36,786 nucleotides of DNA, taken from the NCBI RefSeq assembly GCF_002149965.1, contig NZ_MSQB01000039.1:1-36786 (forward strand), written 5' to 3'. The translations under genes were made by a program, and so were the position numbers. This document shows positions 22,333 through 30,174 of this stretch, one piece after another. The notes beneath the pieces are model-generated. The model was not told the origin of the DNA. It saw nothing but the letters and a program-made list of their open reading frames with translations, and searched no databases. Source of the stretch: Novosphingobium panipatense (lineage in GTDB: Bacteria > Pseudomonadota > Alphaproteobacteria > Sphingomonadales > Sphingomonadaceae). Every line of letters begins with the position of its first letter. The first letter of the stretch is position 1.

Positions 22333-23882
22333 TGGCCGGCGCAGCCACTGCGCCGGGAACCGAAGGCGACACCACGTTCTCGGGCGCCAAGTTGCTCATC
22401 GCCGGCTTCCTGCTGGCGATGGCCAACTTCGTGGTCGTGCTCGACCTGACGATCGCCAACGTCTCGATCCCGCATATTTCGGGCGGTCTGGGCGTCTCGG
22501 TGTCCAACGGCACCTGGGCGATCACGTCCTACGCCGTGGCCGAGGCGATCTGCGTGCCGCTTACCGGCTGGCTCGCGGGGCGCTTCGGCAGCCTGCGCGT
22601 GTTCCTGCTCTCGCTGATCGGGTTCGGGGTGTTCTCCGCGCTCTGCGGCATCGCTCATACCTTCCCGCTGCTGGTGCTGTTCCGCCTGGGACAGGGCTTC
22701 TGCGGCGGCCCGCTGATGCCGCTGACCCAGACCCTGCTGCTGCGAATCTTCCCCAAGCACATGCATCCCCGCGCCATGGCGATGTGGGCGATGACGGTGG
22801 TGACCGCGCCGATCGCGGGGCCGATCGTCGGCGGCTATATCTCCGACAACTGGTCGTGGGAGTGGATCTTCTTCATCAACGTGCCGATCGTGGCGCTGGT
22901 CTTCTTCGGAACGCTGGTGATGCTGCGCGGGGTGGAGACGCCGACCCGCAAGCTGCCGATCGACGTCGTCGGGCTGGGCCTGCTGATCACCTGGGTCGCC
23001 GCGTTCCAGATGATGCTGGACCTCGGCCGCGAGCATGACTGGTTCGGTTCGCCCTTCATCGTCGTGCTGGCGGTGATCGCGGTGATCTTCTTCATCGCCT
23101 TCGTCATATGGGAACTGACCGAGGACCATCCGGTGGTGGACCTCAAGGTGTTCCGCCACCGCGGCTTCTCGGCGGCGACGTTCTCGCTGACCATCGCCTT
23201 CGGCACCGACTTCTCGTCCGTCGTGATCATCCCGCAGTGGCTCCAGACCTCGATGGGCTACACCGCGACGAGCGCGGGCGAGGCGATGGCCTTTGCCGGC
23301 GTGCTGGCGGTGGTGACATCGCCTTTCGTGCCCAAGCTGATGCAGCGCTTCGACCCGCGCCTGCTGGTGTTCCTTGGCATTTCGTGGATCGCCATCTGCG
23401 CGATCTTCCGCACCAGCTGGTCGACCGACGTGCCGTTCTGGACGGTGGCCTGGCCGCAGCTGGTGCAGGGCGTGGGCGTCTCGCTGTTCATGGTGCCGCT
23501 CACCACGATCAGCCTGGCTTCGGTCCGCCCCGAGGAGACGGCGGGCGCGGCGGGTATCGCCAACTTCGGTCGTACCCTCGCCAGCGCCATCGCCACCGCC
23601 CTGGTGACGACGACCTGGGACGACATGAGCCGCGCCAACGGGGCGGACATGGCCGCGTCGATGAACAATGCGCAGCAGACCATGACCCAGCTCCAGAACG
23701 CCGGTTTCTCCGCCGAGCAGGCACGCCAGACCCTGGCCAACCTGGTCGCGGGGCAGGGGACGGCGCTGGGCACGGTCCATGTCTTCGCGCTCTGTGCCGT
23801 GCTGCTGTTCGTGGCGGCATGCACTATCTGGATCGCCCCGCGTCCCCCGCGCGGCGCGAAGCCGGCTTCGGGCGGGCACTGA
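22332..23882 (+). CDS. DHA2-family MFS drug exporter (EmrB-like)
   Basis: This 516-residue inner-membrane proton/drug antiporter has about 14 predicted helices, beginning with LLIAGFLLAMANFVVVLDLTIANVSIPHISGGL (motif D1 with the membrane Asp), motif A as LAGRFGSLRVF between helices 2 and 3, and motif C as AVTAPIAGPIVGGYIS (helix 5) preceded by MWAM. These mark the DHA2/EmrB group. It should work with the adaptor and outer-membrane protein encoded just upstream to export hydrophobic toxic compounds. The C-terminal tail is short. A strong hairpin follows the gene. Confidence 0.95.
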   Translation: MAGAATAPGTEGDTTFSGAKLLIAGFLLAMANFVVVLDLTIANVSIPHISGGLGVSVSNGTWAITSYAVAEAICVPLTGWLAGRFGSLRVFLLSLIGFGVFSALCGIAHTFPLLVLFRLGQGFCGGPLMPLTQTLLLRIFPKHMHPRAMAMWAMTVVTAPIAGPIVGGYISDNWSWEWIFFINVPIVALVFFGTLVMLRGVETPTRKLPIDVVGLGLLITWVAAFQMMLDLGREHDWFGSPFIVVLAVIAVIFFIAFVIWELTEDHPVVDLKVFRHRGFSAATFSLTIAFGTDFSSVVIIPQWLQTSMGYTATSAGEAMAFAGVLAVVTSPFVPKLMQRFDPRLLVFLGISWIAICAIFRTSWSTDVPFWTVAWPQLVQGVGVSLFMVPLTTISLASVRPEETAGAAGIANFGRTLASAIATALVTTTWDDMSRANGADMAASMNNAQQTMTQLQNAGFSAEQARQTLANLVAGQGTALGTVHVFALCAVLLFVAACTIWIAPRPPRGAKPASGGH

Positions 23883-23936
23883 TCCCCAGGACGTTCTGCC
23901 CAGGAGTTCCTGAACGTCCCGCCTGAAGCCAAGCGA

Positions 23937-23975
23937 GCCGCCGACGCTATCCCCTCCTCCAGCGTCGGCGGCTTT
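23937..23975 (+). terminator. Terminator of the efflux operon
   Basis: GCCGCCGACGCT (23937-23948) pairs perfectly with AGCGTCGGCGGC (23961-23972), with a 12-base loop and then TTT. It ends the three-gene efflux operon. Confidence 0.8.
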
Positions 23976-24024
23976 CGCGTATCAGGCCTTTGCGGTTTGC
24001 ACGTTTGCGGCCTAGTCCTGCCGC

Positions 24025-24627
24025 ATGACCGACGCCCGCCGCCAGGCACCTGCCGCCGCCCGCAATCGCGATCCGATCCTGGCCGTCCTGCGCGAGGTCC
24101 TGCCGCCTGCGGGCCTCGTGCTGGAGATCGCCTCGGGCACCGGCGAACATGCCGTCCACTTCGCGCGGGCACTGCCCGACCTGCAATGGCAGCCGAGCGA
24201 CCCCGACGAGGAGGCGCTGGCCTCGATCGCGGCATGGCGCGAGGCGGAAGGAACGCCGAACCTGCTGGCGCCGCTGCGCCTCGATGCCGCCGAAGAGAGC
24301 TGGCCCGTCGAAAGTGCCGAGGCTGTAATCTGCATCAACATGATCCACATCAGCCCATGGGCCTCGACGCTCGGACTAATGGCGGGGGCAGGGCGCCTGC
24401 TGCCCGCCGGTGCGCCGCTCGTGCTCTACGGCCCCTATCGCCGCAGGGACCATGCCATCGAGCCGGGCAATGCGGCTTTCGACGAGGATCTCAGGCAGCG
24501 CAATCCCGACTGGGGACTGCGGCTGCTGGAGGATGTCGTGCAAGCGGCCGCGGCGCAGGGCCTCGATCTCGAACGGGTGACGGCGATGCCCGCGAACAAC
24601 CTTTGCGTGGTGTTCAGGAAGCGCTGA
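24025..24627 (+). CDS. DUF938 SAM-methyltransferase-like protein
   Basis: The 200-residue cytosolic protein has the DUF938 pattern: AAARNRDPILAVLREVLPPAGLVLEIASGTGEHAVHFARALPDLQWQPSDPD (about 11-60, SAM-binding loop EIASGTGEH) and CINMIHISPWAST (about 99-111). NPDWGLRLLEDV and the final MPANNLCVVFRK are also typical. The fold is a class I methyltransferase; the substrate of the family is unknown. It converges with the MATE gene, and the two stop ends overlap by 14 bases. Confidence 0.9.
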   Translation: MTDARRQAPAAARNRDPILAVLREVLPPAGLVLEIASGTGEHAVHFARALPDLQWQPSDPDEEALASIAAWREAEGTPNLLAPLRLDAAEESWPVESAEAVICINMIHISPWASTLGLMAGAGRLLPAGAPLVLYGPYRRRDHAIEPGNAAFDEDLRQRNPDWGLRLLEDVVQAAAAQGLDLERVTAMPANNLCVVFRKR

Positions 24628-25948
24628 AGCTGCGCCGCTCCAGACCCGGCAGTACGATCATCTGCCCCGCCGCGCGGACCACGAAGAACAGCGTGAAGGC
24701 GGCCCAGAGCCCGTGGTTGCCCATGGGGTGGAGCAGCCAGAGCAGCAGGGCATAGGCGGCCATTGCCGCCAGCATCGTCGCCATCATCGCCCGCGTCCAT
24801 CCGGCGCCGACGAACACGCCGTCGAGGACGTAGGCCGATACGCCGAGCAGCGGCAGCATGGTCAGCCAGGGCGCATAAGTCGCGGTGGCGGCGATGACCT
24901 GCGGGTCGGTGTTGAAGGCGGCGGCAAGAGGGCGGCCGCCCAGGGCACAGGCGAGCGTCAGGGCGAGCCCCATCACGCCGCCCCAGAACAGGGCCGAGCG
25001 GACGGTCATGCGAAAGTGCTCGCGGCGGCGCGCGCCCACAGCTTCGCCGCAGAGCACTTGCGCGGCGCTTTCGAAACCGTCGAGCAGGAGCGTCGCCAGC
25101 ATGAAGAGCTGGAAGAGGATGCCGTTCGCCGCCAGCGTCACCGGCCCGGCCTGCGCGCCCGTCCGCGCGAAGGCCAGCAGGGCGGCGGTGAGCAGGAGCG
25201 TGCGCAGGAACAGGTCGCGGTTGAGCGCGAAGAGGCGGGTCAGTTCGGCGCGGCGCAGGACCAGGGCGGCAAGCACGGCGAACTTGAACAGTTCGGAGCA
25301 GAACGTCGCCGTCGCCACGCCGGTCACGCCCCATTCCACCACGAGCACGAGAAACAGGTCGAGCGCGATGTGAACCGCATTGGCGGCGATCTCGACCACC
25401 AGAACATGGCGGACGAGCCGCTGTCCGATCAGCCAGCCCACCAGCACGCAGTTCCCCAGCCAGAGCGGGGCGGCCCAGTAGCGGATGGCGATGTAGTGCC
25501 CGGCATTCTCGCGCAGCGCCCCTTCGGCTTCGAGCAGGTCAAGCCCAAGGGGGATCGCCATCGGCATCAGGCAGAGCAGGATCGCGCCGATGCCCATGGC
25601 CACGGCGCTGGCCCGCGCCAGCGTCTCGGCCTGTGCGCCTCGGTCGCCGCGCCCGCTGCCCTGCGCGGTCAGCGCGACGGTGCTGGTGCGCAGGAAGTTG
25701 AAGACGTTGAGCAGGCCCATCATGTACTTGGCGCCAAGCTCCACCGCCCCTTGCGCGGGGGCATCGCCCAGACGGCCGATCGCCCACATGTCGGCCAGGC
25801 CGAACAGTGCCGTGGCCACGTTGGTGAGCATGGCCGGCAGGGCGATGGACCAGAGCAGGCGCGCCTGACTGGAAGGGGAAGAGGCAGGGCTGTCGGTCAA
25901 GTCGGGTCCGCACTGGAGTGGAGCGCCGTCCCTAGCATCCGGCGTCAA
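24614..25948 (-). CDS. MATE-family (DinF-like) exporter
   Basis: This membrane protein of up to 444 residues has about 12 hydrophobic helices in two MATE halves. The first begins LLWSIALPAMLTNVATALFGLADMWAIGRLGD; KYMMGLLNVFNFLRTSTVALTAQGSG and the second-half GFESAAQVLCGEAVGARRREHF follow the DinF-type pattern. Family members use a Na+ or H+ gradient to export cationic or organic compounds. Both possible starts are TTG (25948 or 25900); the later one leaves a short N-terminus more usual for the family. Neither has a strong ribosome binding site. Confidence 0.9.
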   Translation of the reverse strand: MTPDARDGAPLQCGPDLTDSPASSPSSQARLLWSIALPAMLTNVATALFGLADMWAIGRLGDAPAQGAVELGAKYMMGLLNVFNFLRTSTVALTAQGSGRGDRGAQAETLARASAVAMGIGAILLCLMPMAIPLGLDLLEAEGALRENAGHYIAIRYWAAPLWLGNCVLVGWLIGQRLVRHVLVVEIAANAVHIALDLFLVLVVEWGVTGVATATFCSELFKFAVLAALVLRRAELTRLFALNRDLFLRTLLLTAALLAFARTGAQAGPVTLAANGILFQLFMLATLLLDGFESAAQVLCGEAVGARRREHFRMTVRSALFWGGVMGLALTLACALGGRPLAAAFNTDPQVIAATATYAPWLTMLPLLGVSAYVLDGVFVGAGWTRAMMATMLAAMAAYALLLWLLHPMGNHGLWAAFTLFFVVRAAGQMIVLPGLERRSFSAS

Positions 25949-26312
25949 CGGTGGGCAATCGGCCCGGTGGGGGGAGGCGAATCGGTGCAGCGATTCGATG
26001 CGTCCGGTCCTATGCGAAGAGGCGGATTCGCAGTTGCTGCATGTGCGAAATAAACATGGCCGAGTGCAGCAAACGGTGCGCTGCCTGCCCTCCCTGAGGA
26101 GGACAAGCGCGCTAAAACCGTTTATGTAGAAGATGCTGCATCTGCGAAGATTCGGCGCGCCGGACAGAAAGTAAACTTCCTACCCGGCGCGCTCTCTCCC
26201 AACGCCGGTAAAGCCGCTAGCGGCCTTTCACCAAGCACTCTGCAACAATTTCTCGCGATCTCAAAGCGGAATTGCAGACGCGGAAGCCGATTATCGGCGG
26301 CGATGAATTCTT
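25949..26312. other. Gene-free, highly palindromic intergenic stretch
   Basis: No coding frame is convincing here. It holds nested inverted repeats: TTCGCAGTTGCTGCAT (26027-26042) matches the complement of 26133-26148 at 14 of 16 bases; inside it AAACGGT (26071-26077) pairs with ACCGTTT (26117-26123). Next is GCGCGCCGG (26155-26163) with CCGGCGCGC (26184-26192), then the palindrome GCCGCTAGCGGC (26213-26224) flanked by AAA and CTTT. This may be a decayed mobile element, a structured RNA or stacked terminators. Confidence 0.5.
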
Positions 26313-26480
26313 AGAGCCCGTTTGAAAATTGCCCAAAAGGGCATTTTTGTGCGGCACCGGCCCCCAAGTCTCTTAGGCGCCCCCACCCTACCACCCGCAG
26401 GATACTACCGTTGGGTGGTAGGGTGGGGGCGTGGGCCGGTGCCGCCAAATTCGCCTGCGGCGAATTTTCAAACAGACTCT
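26313..26480 (+). repeat. 168-bp cloverleaf-like palindromic repeat, copy A
   Basis: The ends are 18-bp inverted repeats (16 of 18 paired) built around GTTTGAAAAT/ATTTTCAAAC. Inside are a TGCCC-AAAA-GGGCA hairpin, a 13-bp pair GCGGCACCGGCCC/GGGCCGGTGCCGC, a central 18-bp stem GCCCCCACCCTACCACCC (26379-26396) with its complement at 26413-26430, and AAATTCGCC-TGC-GGCGAATTT. The last base is the first base of the P450 stop codon on this strand. Copy B at 28930-29097 has the same length and orientation. Confidence 0.85.
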
Positions 26481-27757
26481 CAGGAGGCCTCTTTCGCCTG
26501 CCAGACCAGCGGCACTGCTTCCGGCCCGATCACCCCGCCCGGCCGGTATTCGATGTGTGTGCCGGGCTGAAGTTCGAACCGGGGGATGCGCTTCAGCCAT
26601 TCCTGAAGCGCGATCTTCACTTCCAGTCGGGCCAGGTGACCGCCCATGCAGCTATGCACGCCCACCGTGAAGGCGAGGATGGTCTTGCGCGGGCGGTCGA
26701 AGTCCACTGTCAGCGGATCGGGAAAGACTTCGGGGTCGAAGTTGCAGGCGGGCAGGACGAACGTGACGCGGTCGCCCTTTTTCATCGTCACGCCGCGCAT
26801 CTCATGGTCCCGATCGAGCACGCGGCCGGAGAAAGTCACGGACCAGCGACGCAGGAGTTCCTCGACGATGCGATCGATGTCCTGCGGCCGGTCGATGATC
26901 TCCTGCCGCTTTTCCGGGTTCTGTGCCAGCCAGAGCCAGATGTTGTTGAGCGTGGCGAAGACGGTGTCGAGCCCGCCGATGAACAGGAAGCAGACGAAGC
27001 CGAAGATCTCCTTGTCGGAGAGCGGAACCCCGTCCGGCTCCGCATGGGCGATCAGGCTGACCACGCCTTCGTCGGGGTGCGCCTTTTTCTCCGCGATGGC
27101 TTCCTTGAGATAGGCTGTGATCTTGGCCATGGCTTGGCCCATGATCGCGCGGTCGTTGGAATGGAGCAGCTCCATCGCCCATTCCACGAAAGTGTCGCGC
27201 ATCGCCTGGGGCAGGCCCATGATGTCGAGAAAGACCGAGACGGGCAGCGGGCGGCCGAAGTCCTCGGTGAACTCGCAAGTGCCCCCTGCGGCCACTTTCG
27301 CCTCTATCGCGTCGATCAGATCGTTGGAGCGCCTGCGGACCAGTTCCTCCAGCTTCAGCACGCCCTTGGGGCTGAACACCGGGTCGACGATATTGCGATA
27401 CTTGCGATGATGCGGCGGATCGATCTCGATCGGAATGAAGTAGAAATAGTCGTTCGGATCACGCGGGAAAGGCGTGGCGCCCTCGTTGGAAAAGATATCC
27501 GGGTGGCGCAGGCCGAACAGCGCATCCTCATGCTTGGTGAGATGCCACATGTTTCCCATCGGGCTCACGTCGTAATAGATCGGCGGTTGCCTGTGATGCA
27601 TCGCGGCCATGAAGTCGTGCGGAGCGGCAAGGAATTCCGGGCCGATGGTCAGGCCGGACTGGCGGATCAGTTCGGCCGGTACATGGTCCGGCACCTGATC
27701 CATGCCAACATGGCGGGGAAAGCTGGGCGGGACGGGGTTTGCGGCGTCTATCGGCAT
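26480..27757 (-). CDS. Cytochrome P450, CYP101-like
   Basis: This 425-residue soluble class I P450 hydroxylates a small hydrophobic substrate (terpene-like in related enzymes) with electrons from a [2Fe-2S] ferredoxin. The I-helix has GGLDT (261-265), as in P450cam; the K-helix ExxR is E300-R303; the heme loop is FTVGVHSCMG with Cys370. The usual Gly after Phe in that loop is Thr. Other markers are EIDPPHHRKYRNIVDPVF and the meander ACNFDPEVFPDPLTVDFDR. The ferredoxin gene lies only 15 bases upstream on the same strand, so they form an operon. A divergent TetR gene probably controls it. No reductase gene is in this window. Confidence 0.95.
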   Translation of the reverse strand: MPIDAANPVPPSFPRHVGMDQVPDHVPAELIRQSGLTIGPEFLAAPHDFMAAMHHRQPPIYYDVSPMGNMWHLTKHEDALFGLRHPDIFSNEGATPFPRDPNDYFYFIPIEIDPPHHRKYRNIVDPVFSPKGVLKLEELVRRRSNDLIDAIEAKVAAGGTCEFTEDFGRPLPVSVFLDIMGLPQAMRDTFVEWAMELLHSNDRAIMGQAMAKITAYLKEAIAEKKAHPDEGVVSLIAHAEPDGVPLSDKEIFGFVCFLFIGGLDTVFATLNNIWLWLAQNPEKRQEIIDRPQDIDRIVEELLRRWSVTFSGRVLDRDHEMRGVTMKKGDRVTFVLPACNFDPEVFPDPLTVDFDRPRKTILAFTVGVHSCMGGHLARLEVKIALQEWLKRIPRFELQPGTHIEYRPGGVIGPEAVPLVWQAKEAS

Positions 27758-27772
27758 GGTCGTTCCCTCCGC

Positions 27773-28099
27773 TCAGAACTGATGTTCGGGCATGTGGACG
27801 ACAAGGCCGTCCAGTGCCTGGGTCATCTCGATCTGGCAGCACAGCCGGCTGCTGTCCCTGATCTCGGCGGCTGCGGATTCCAGCAGTTCCGCCTCGGCCT
27901 GGGAGGACGGCCCGCCCACGGTGTCCATCCAGTCGGCATCGATGTAGCAATGGCAGGTGGCGCAGGAGAGGCCTCCACCGCATTCTCCGGTAATGCCTTC
28001 CACGCCGTTGTAGACCGCGCCGTGCATCACGTTGTCGCCGACTTCCACTTCCACGTCGGCCCGGCGACCCTCGTGATCGACATAAGTGACCTTGGGCAT
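27773..28099 (-). CDS. [2Fe-2S] ferredoxin, putidaredoxin/adrenodoxin type
   Basis: This 108-residue electron carrier has the cluster ligands C40, C46 and C49 (ECGGGLSCATCHCY) and the last ligand in RLCCQI (C87/C88, second Cys by analogy to putidaredoxin). SSQAEAELLE matches the acidic interaction helix of this group. It should carry electrons from a ferredoxin reductase, encoded elsewhere, to the P450 whose gene follows after 15 bases. An ATG start at 28099 and a short AGGA-type site (CAGGAGAG) upstream are visible. Confidence 0.95.
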   Translation of the reverse strand: MPKVTYVDHEGRRADVEVEVGDNVMHGAVYNGVEGITGECGGGLSCATCHCYIDADWMDTVGGPSSQAEAELLESAAAEIRDSSRLCCQIEMTQALDGLVVHMPEHQF

Positions 28100-28135
28100 C
28101 GAACTCTCCTGTCCTTCAACTGGTAACGCGTTTCT

Positions 28136-28150
28136 GAGAACGCTGTTCTC
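28136..28150. promoter_or_regulatory. Likely operator between TetR and P450 operon
   Basis: GAGAACGCTGTTCTC is a 15-base palindrome (arms GAGAACG/TGTTCTC with only the bases next to the centre mismatched) in the divergent promoter region. It is the obvious candidate for TetR binding. Confidence 0.6.
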
Positions 28151-28249
28151 ATGCTGTCTAGCGTGGGTTCCCTCGGCAAGTCAATCGGCGAGGCGGCGTC
28201 ACGGGGAGGGCACTGGACCGGGATCGAAACAGCGCCTAGTCCTGCGCGA

Positions 28250-28930
28250 ATGGCCCTATCGCGTCCGACCCCCGCCCATGCCGACCAGCCTGCACCGATG
28301 TCCGTTTTCGAGAGCGGCGAGCAGGACCGCACCCGTCTGCTCATCGATGCCGCCTACGACCTGCTCGACGAGGCGGGGTTGGAGGGCCTGACGATCCGGG
28401 CCGTCCTGGCGCGGACCGGCCTGGCCCGCCGCGCATTCTACGAACGTTTCCAGGGCAAGGACGACCTTGTCCTGGCCGTCTTCGATTCCTCGCTCCGCTC
28501 TGCGGCCATGCAGTTCGGAGAGATGACGCGCCGTATCGCCAGCCCCACGGAGGCGCTTCACCTGATCGTGTCCAGCATCGTGGTGGGCCAGCTTGGACCG
28601 GGGCTCGACGGGGGGCGGAGCGGGGCGCACTTGCGTAGCGCGGCGCTGAGCCGGGAGCACTTGCGCCTGGCCCAGTCCCGACCGGCCGAGCTTCAGGCCG
28701 CGCTCCAGCCCTTGCTGGACCTCATGGCCGAGCACCTGGGGGCGGGGATCGAGACGGGTGAGTTCCGTCCGGCGGAACCGCATCTGCAGGCGCGGCTGAT
28801 CTACAACCTCGTCTCCACAACCGTTCACACCCTCCTGCTTCAGGAAGAAGGGGGCGGTCCCGATCTGGCCGAGCGTGAAGTGCTGGCCGCCGCGATCTGG
28901 GACTTTTGCAGACGGGCTATCGTGGCCTGA
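28250..28930 (+). CDS. TetR-family regulator divergent to the P450 operon
   Basis: The protein has a TetR HTH (DRTRLLIDAAYDLLDEAGLEGLTIRAVLARTGLARRAFYERFQGKDDLVLAVF, about 26-78 from ATG 28250) and a C-terminal domain of about 140 residues. A later ATG at 28298 would start just before the HTH and is possible. The gene is divergent from the ferredoxin-P450 operon, with about 150 bases between, so it probably responds to the P450 substrate or a product. The stretch 28105-28160 contains GAGAACGCTGTTCTC (28136-28150), a near-perfect palindrome and a likely operator. The stop codon touches repeat copy B. Confidence 0.88.
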   Translation: MALSRPTPAHADQPAPMSVFESGEQDRTRLLIDAAYDLLDEAGLEGLTIRAVLARTGLARRAFYERFQGKDDLVLAVFDSSLRSAAMQFGEMTRRIASPTEALHLIVSSIVVGQLGPGLDGGRSGAHLRSAALSREHLRLAQSRPAELQAALQPLLDLMAEHLGAGIETGEFRPAEPHLQARLIYNLVSTTVHTLLLQEEGGGPDLAEREVLAAAIWDFCRRAIVA

Positions 28931-29097
28931 GAGGTTGTTTGAAAAATGCCCGAAAGGGCATTTTCTCGCGGCACCGGCCCGCGCCCCCACCCTACCACCC
29001 GCAGGATACTACCGTTGGGTGGTAGGGTGGGGGCGCCTGAATCCAAACGGGGCCGGTGCCGCAAAATTCGCATTTCGCGAATTTTCAAACAAACTCT
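28930..29097 (+). repeat. 168-bp cloverleaf-like palindromic repeat, copy B
   Basis: Same order of elements as copy A: 18-bp imperfect terminal inverted repeats, AAAATGCCC-GAAA-GGGCATTTT, GCGGCACCGGCCC with GGGCCGGTGCCGC, a central stem 28983-29000 with 29017-29034 and identical 16-base loop, and AAAATTCGC-ATTTC-GCGAATTTT. Stem positions differ from copy A in paired changes. It lies between the stops of the TetR gene and the PfkB gene. Confidence 0.85.
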
Positions 29098-29101
29098 GAT
29101 C

Positions 29102-30031
29102 TCAGAGCGGCTGGATGCGTTCCAGCAGGCGCTCGATATCGGCCGGGCGGGCGAGATCGGTTCCGGCGCGCAGCACGGCGGCAGAGCCTGCGGCCATGCC
29201 GCGCCGGAAGGCTTCCAGTTCGCTGTCGCCCCGGCACAGCGCATGAACCATCGCCGCCACGAAGCTGTCCCCGGCGCCCACTGCGGAAGCCGCGTCGATC
29301 TTGAGCGCGGGCAGGAAGCACGGCCCTTCGGCGCGTGCCAGGACCGCGCCCTCGTGGCCCATGGTGACGGCGACGAGGCGCGCCTTGCCGGCCTCGACGA
29401 TCTCCATCGCCGCCTTGCCGATCGCCTCGACGTCTTCGAGCTTGCGCCCGGCATAGTTCTGGAGTTCGCCGTGGCTGGGCTTGATGAGCAGCAGCCCGCC
29501 TTCCGCGATTCCCGCGGCCAGCGCTTTTCCCGAACTGTCGAGGACCACCTCGATCCCGCGTTCCCGCATGAGGCGCGAGACGCGGGCGTAGTAATCGTCG
29601 GGCACGCCGGGCGGCAGCGAGCCGCTCATGACGAGGATGTCGCAGTCCGCCTCGGCCAGATGGTCCAGGCAGTCCTGCCATTCGGCTTCGCTGACATGCG
29701 GCCCGGCAGGCGTGAAGCGGTATTCCTTGCCGGTGTCGTGTTCGAGAATGTCGGCGGCTATGCGGGTAGGGCCGGTAATGGGAATGCGCGTGCGGACCAG
29801 TTGGTGGAGGTCGATCAACCCGTCGAGCGCGGGGCCGGTCGCGCCGCCCGAAAGATAGAAGGAGCGCGCATTGCCCCCGAGCCGCACGAAGACGCGCGCC
29901 ACGTTGATCCCGCCGCCGCCCGGTGCGTAGTGCTCGTTGTCCGTGCGCATCTTGTGGGTGTGCTGGACTTTGCCGACATCGTAGGACACGTCGATCGTAG
30001 GGTTCATCGTCAGGGTGGCGATGCTCTTCAT
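29102..30031 (-). CDS. PfkB-family hexose/phosphohexose kinase
   Basis: The 309-residue cytosolic sugar kinase of the 1-phosphofructokinase/Pfk-2 group starts TLTMNPTIDVSYDV and contains APGGGGINVARVFVRLGG (36-53, substrate loop), GSLPPGVP (about 137-144) and the catalytic SAVGAGDSFVAAM (GAGD 252-255, base Asp255). It phosphorylates fructose-6-phosphate, fructose-1-phosphate or tagatose-6-phosphate with ATP. Pfk-2 type is the simplest reading because no phosphotransferase genes are near. The ATG at 30031 is clear. It follows the PAS-GGDEF-EAL gene by 143 bases. Confidence 0.9.
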   Translation of the reverse strand: MKSIATLTMNPTIDVSYDVGKVQHTHKMRTDNEHYAPGGGGINVARVFVRLGGNARSFYLSGGATGPALDGLIDLHQLVRTRIPITGPTRIAADILEHDTGKEYRFTPAGPHVSEAEWQDCLDHLAEADCDILVMSGSLPPGVPDDYYARVSRLMRERGIEVVLDSSGKALAAGIAEGGLLLIKPSHGELQNYAGRKLEDVEAIGKAAMEIVEAGKARLVAVTMGHEGAVLARAEGPCFLPALKIDAASAVGAGDSFVAAMVHALCRGDSELEAFRRGMAAGSAAVLRAGTDLARPADIERLLERIQPL

Positions 30032-30174
30032 CCGGGCGGTTCCCCAATTGGCCGGCCATGAGGCCGCAGGACTGCCTTCATGCCCGCTATCGCTTGCTCA
30101 CGCAAAACATTCGGTCGGCTTTTTCGGCGCTTGGCGGCGTGAAGGGTGGCTGGAAGGGAGCTGGAAAACGGGGC

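Noticed and set aside
28946..29110. ORF reading through repeat copy B
   Set aside because: Its N-terminal part is encoded by the palindromic repeat and the rest is antisense to the PfkB gene.
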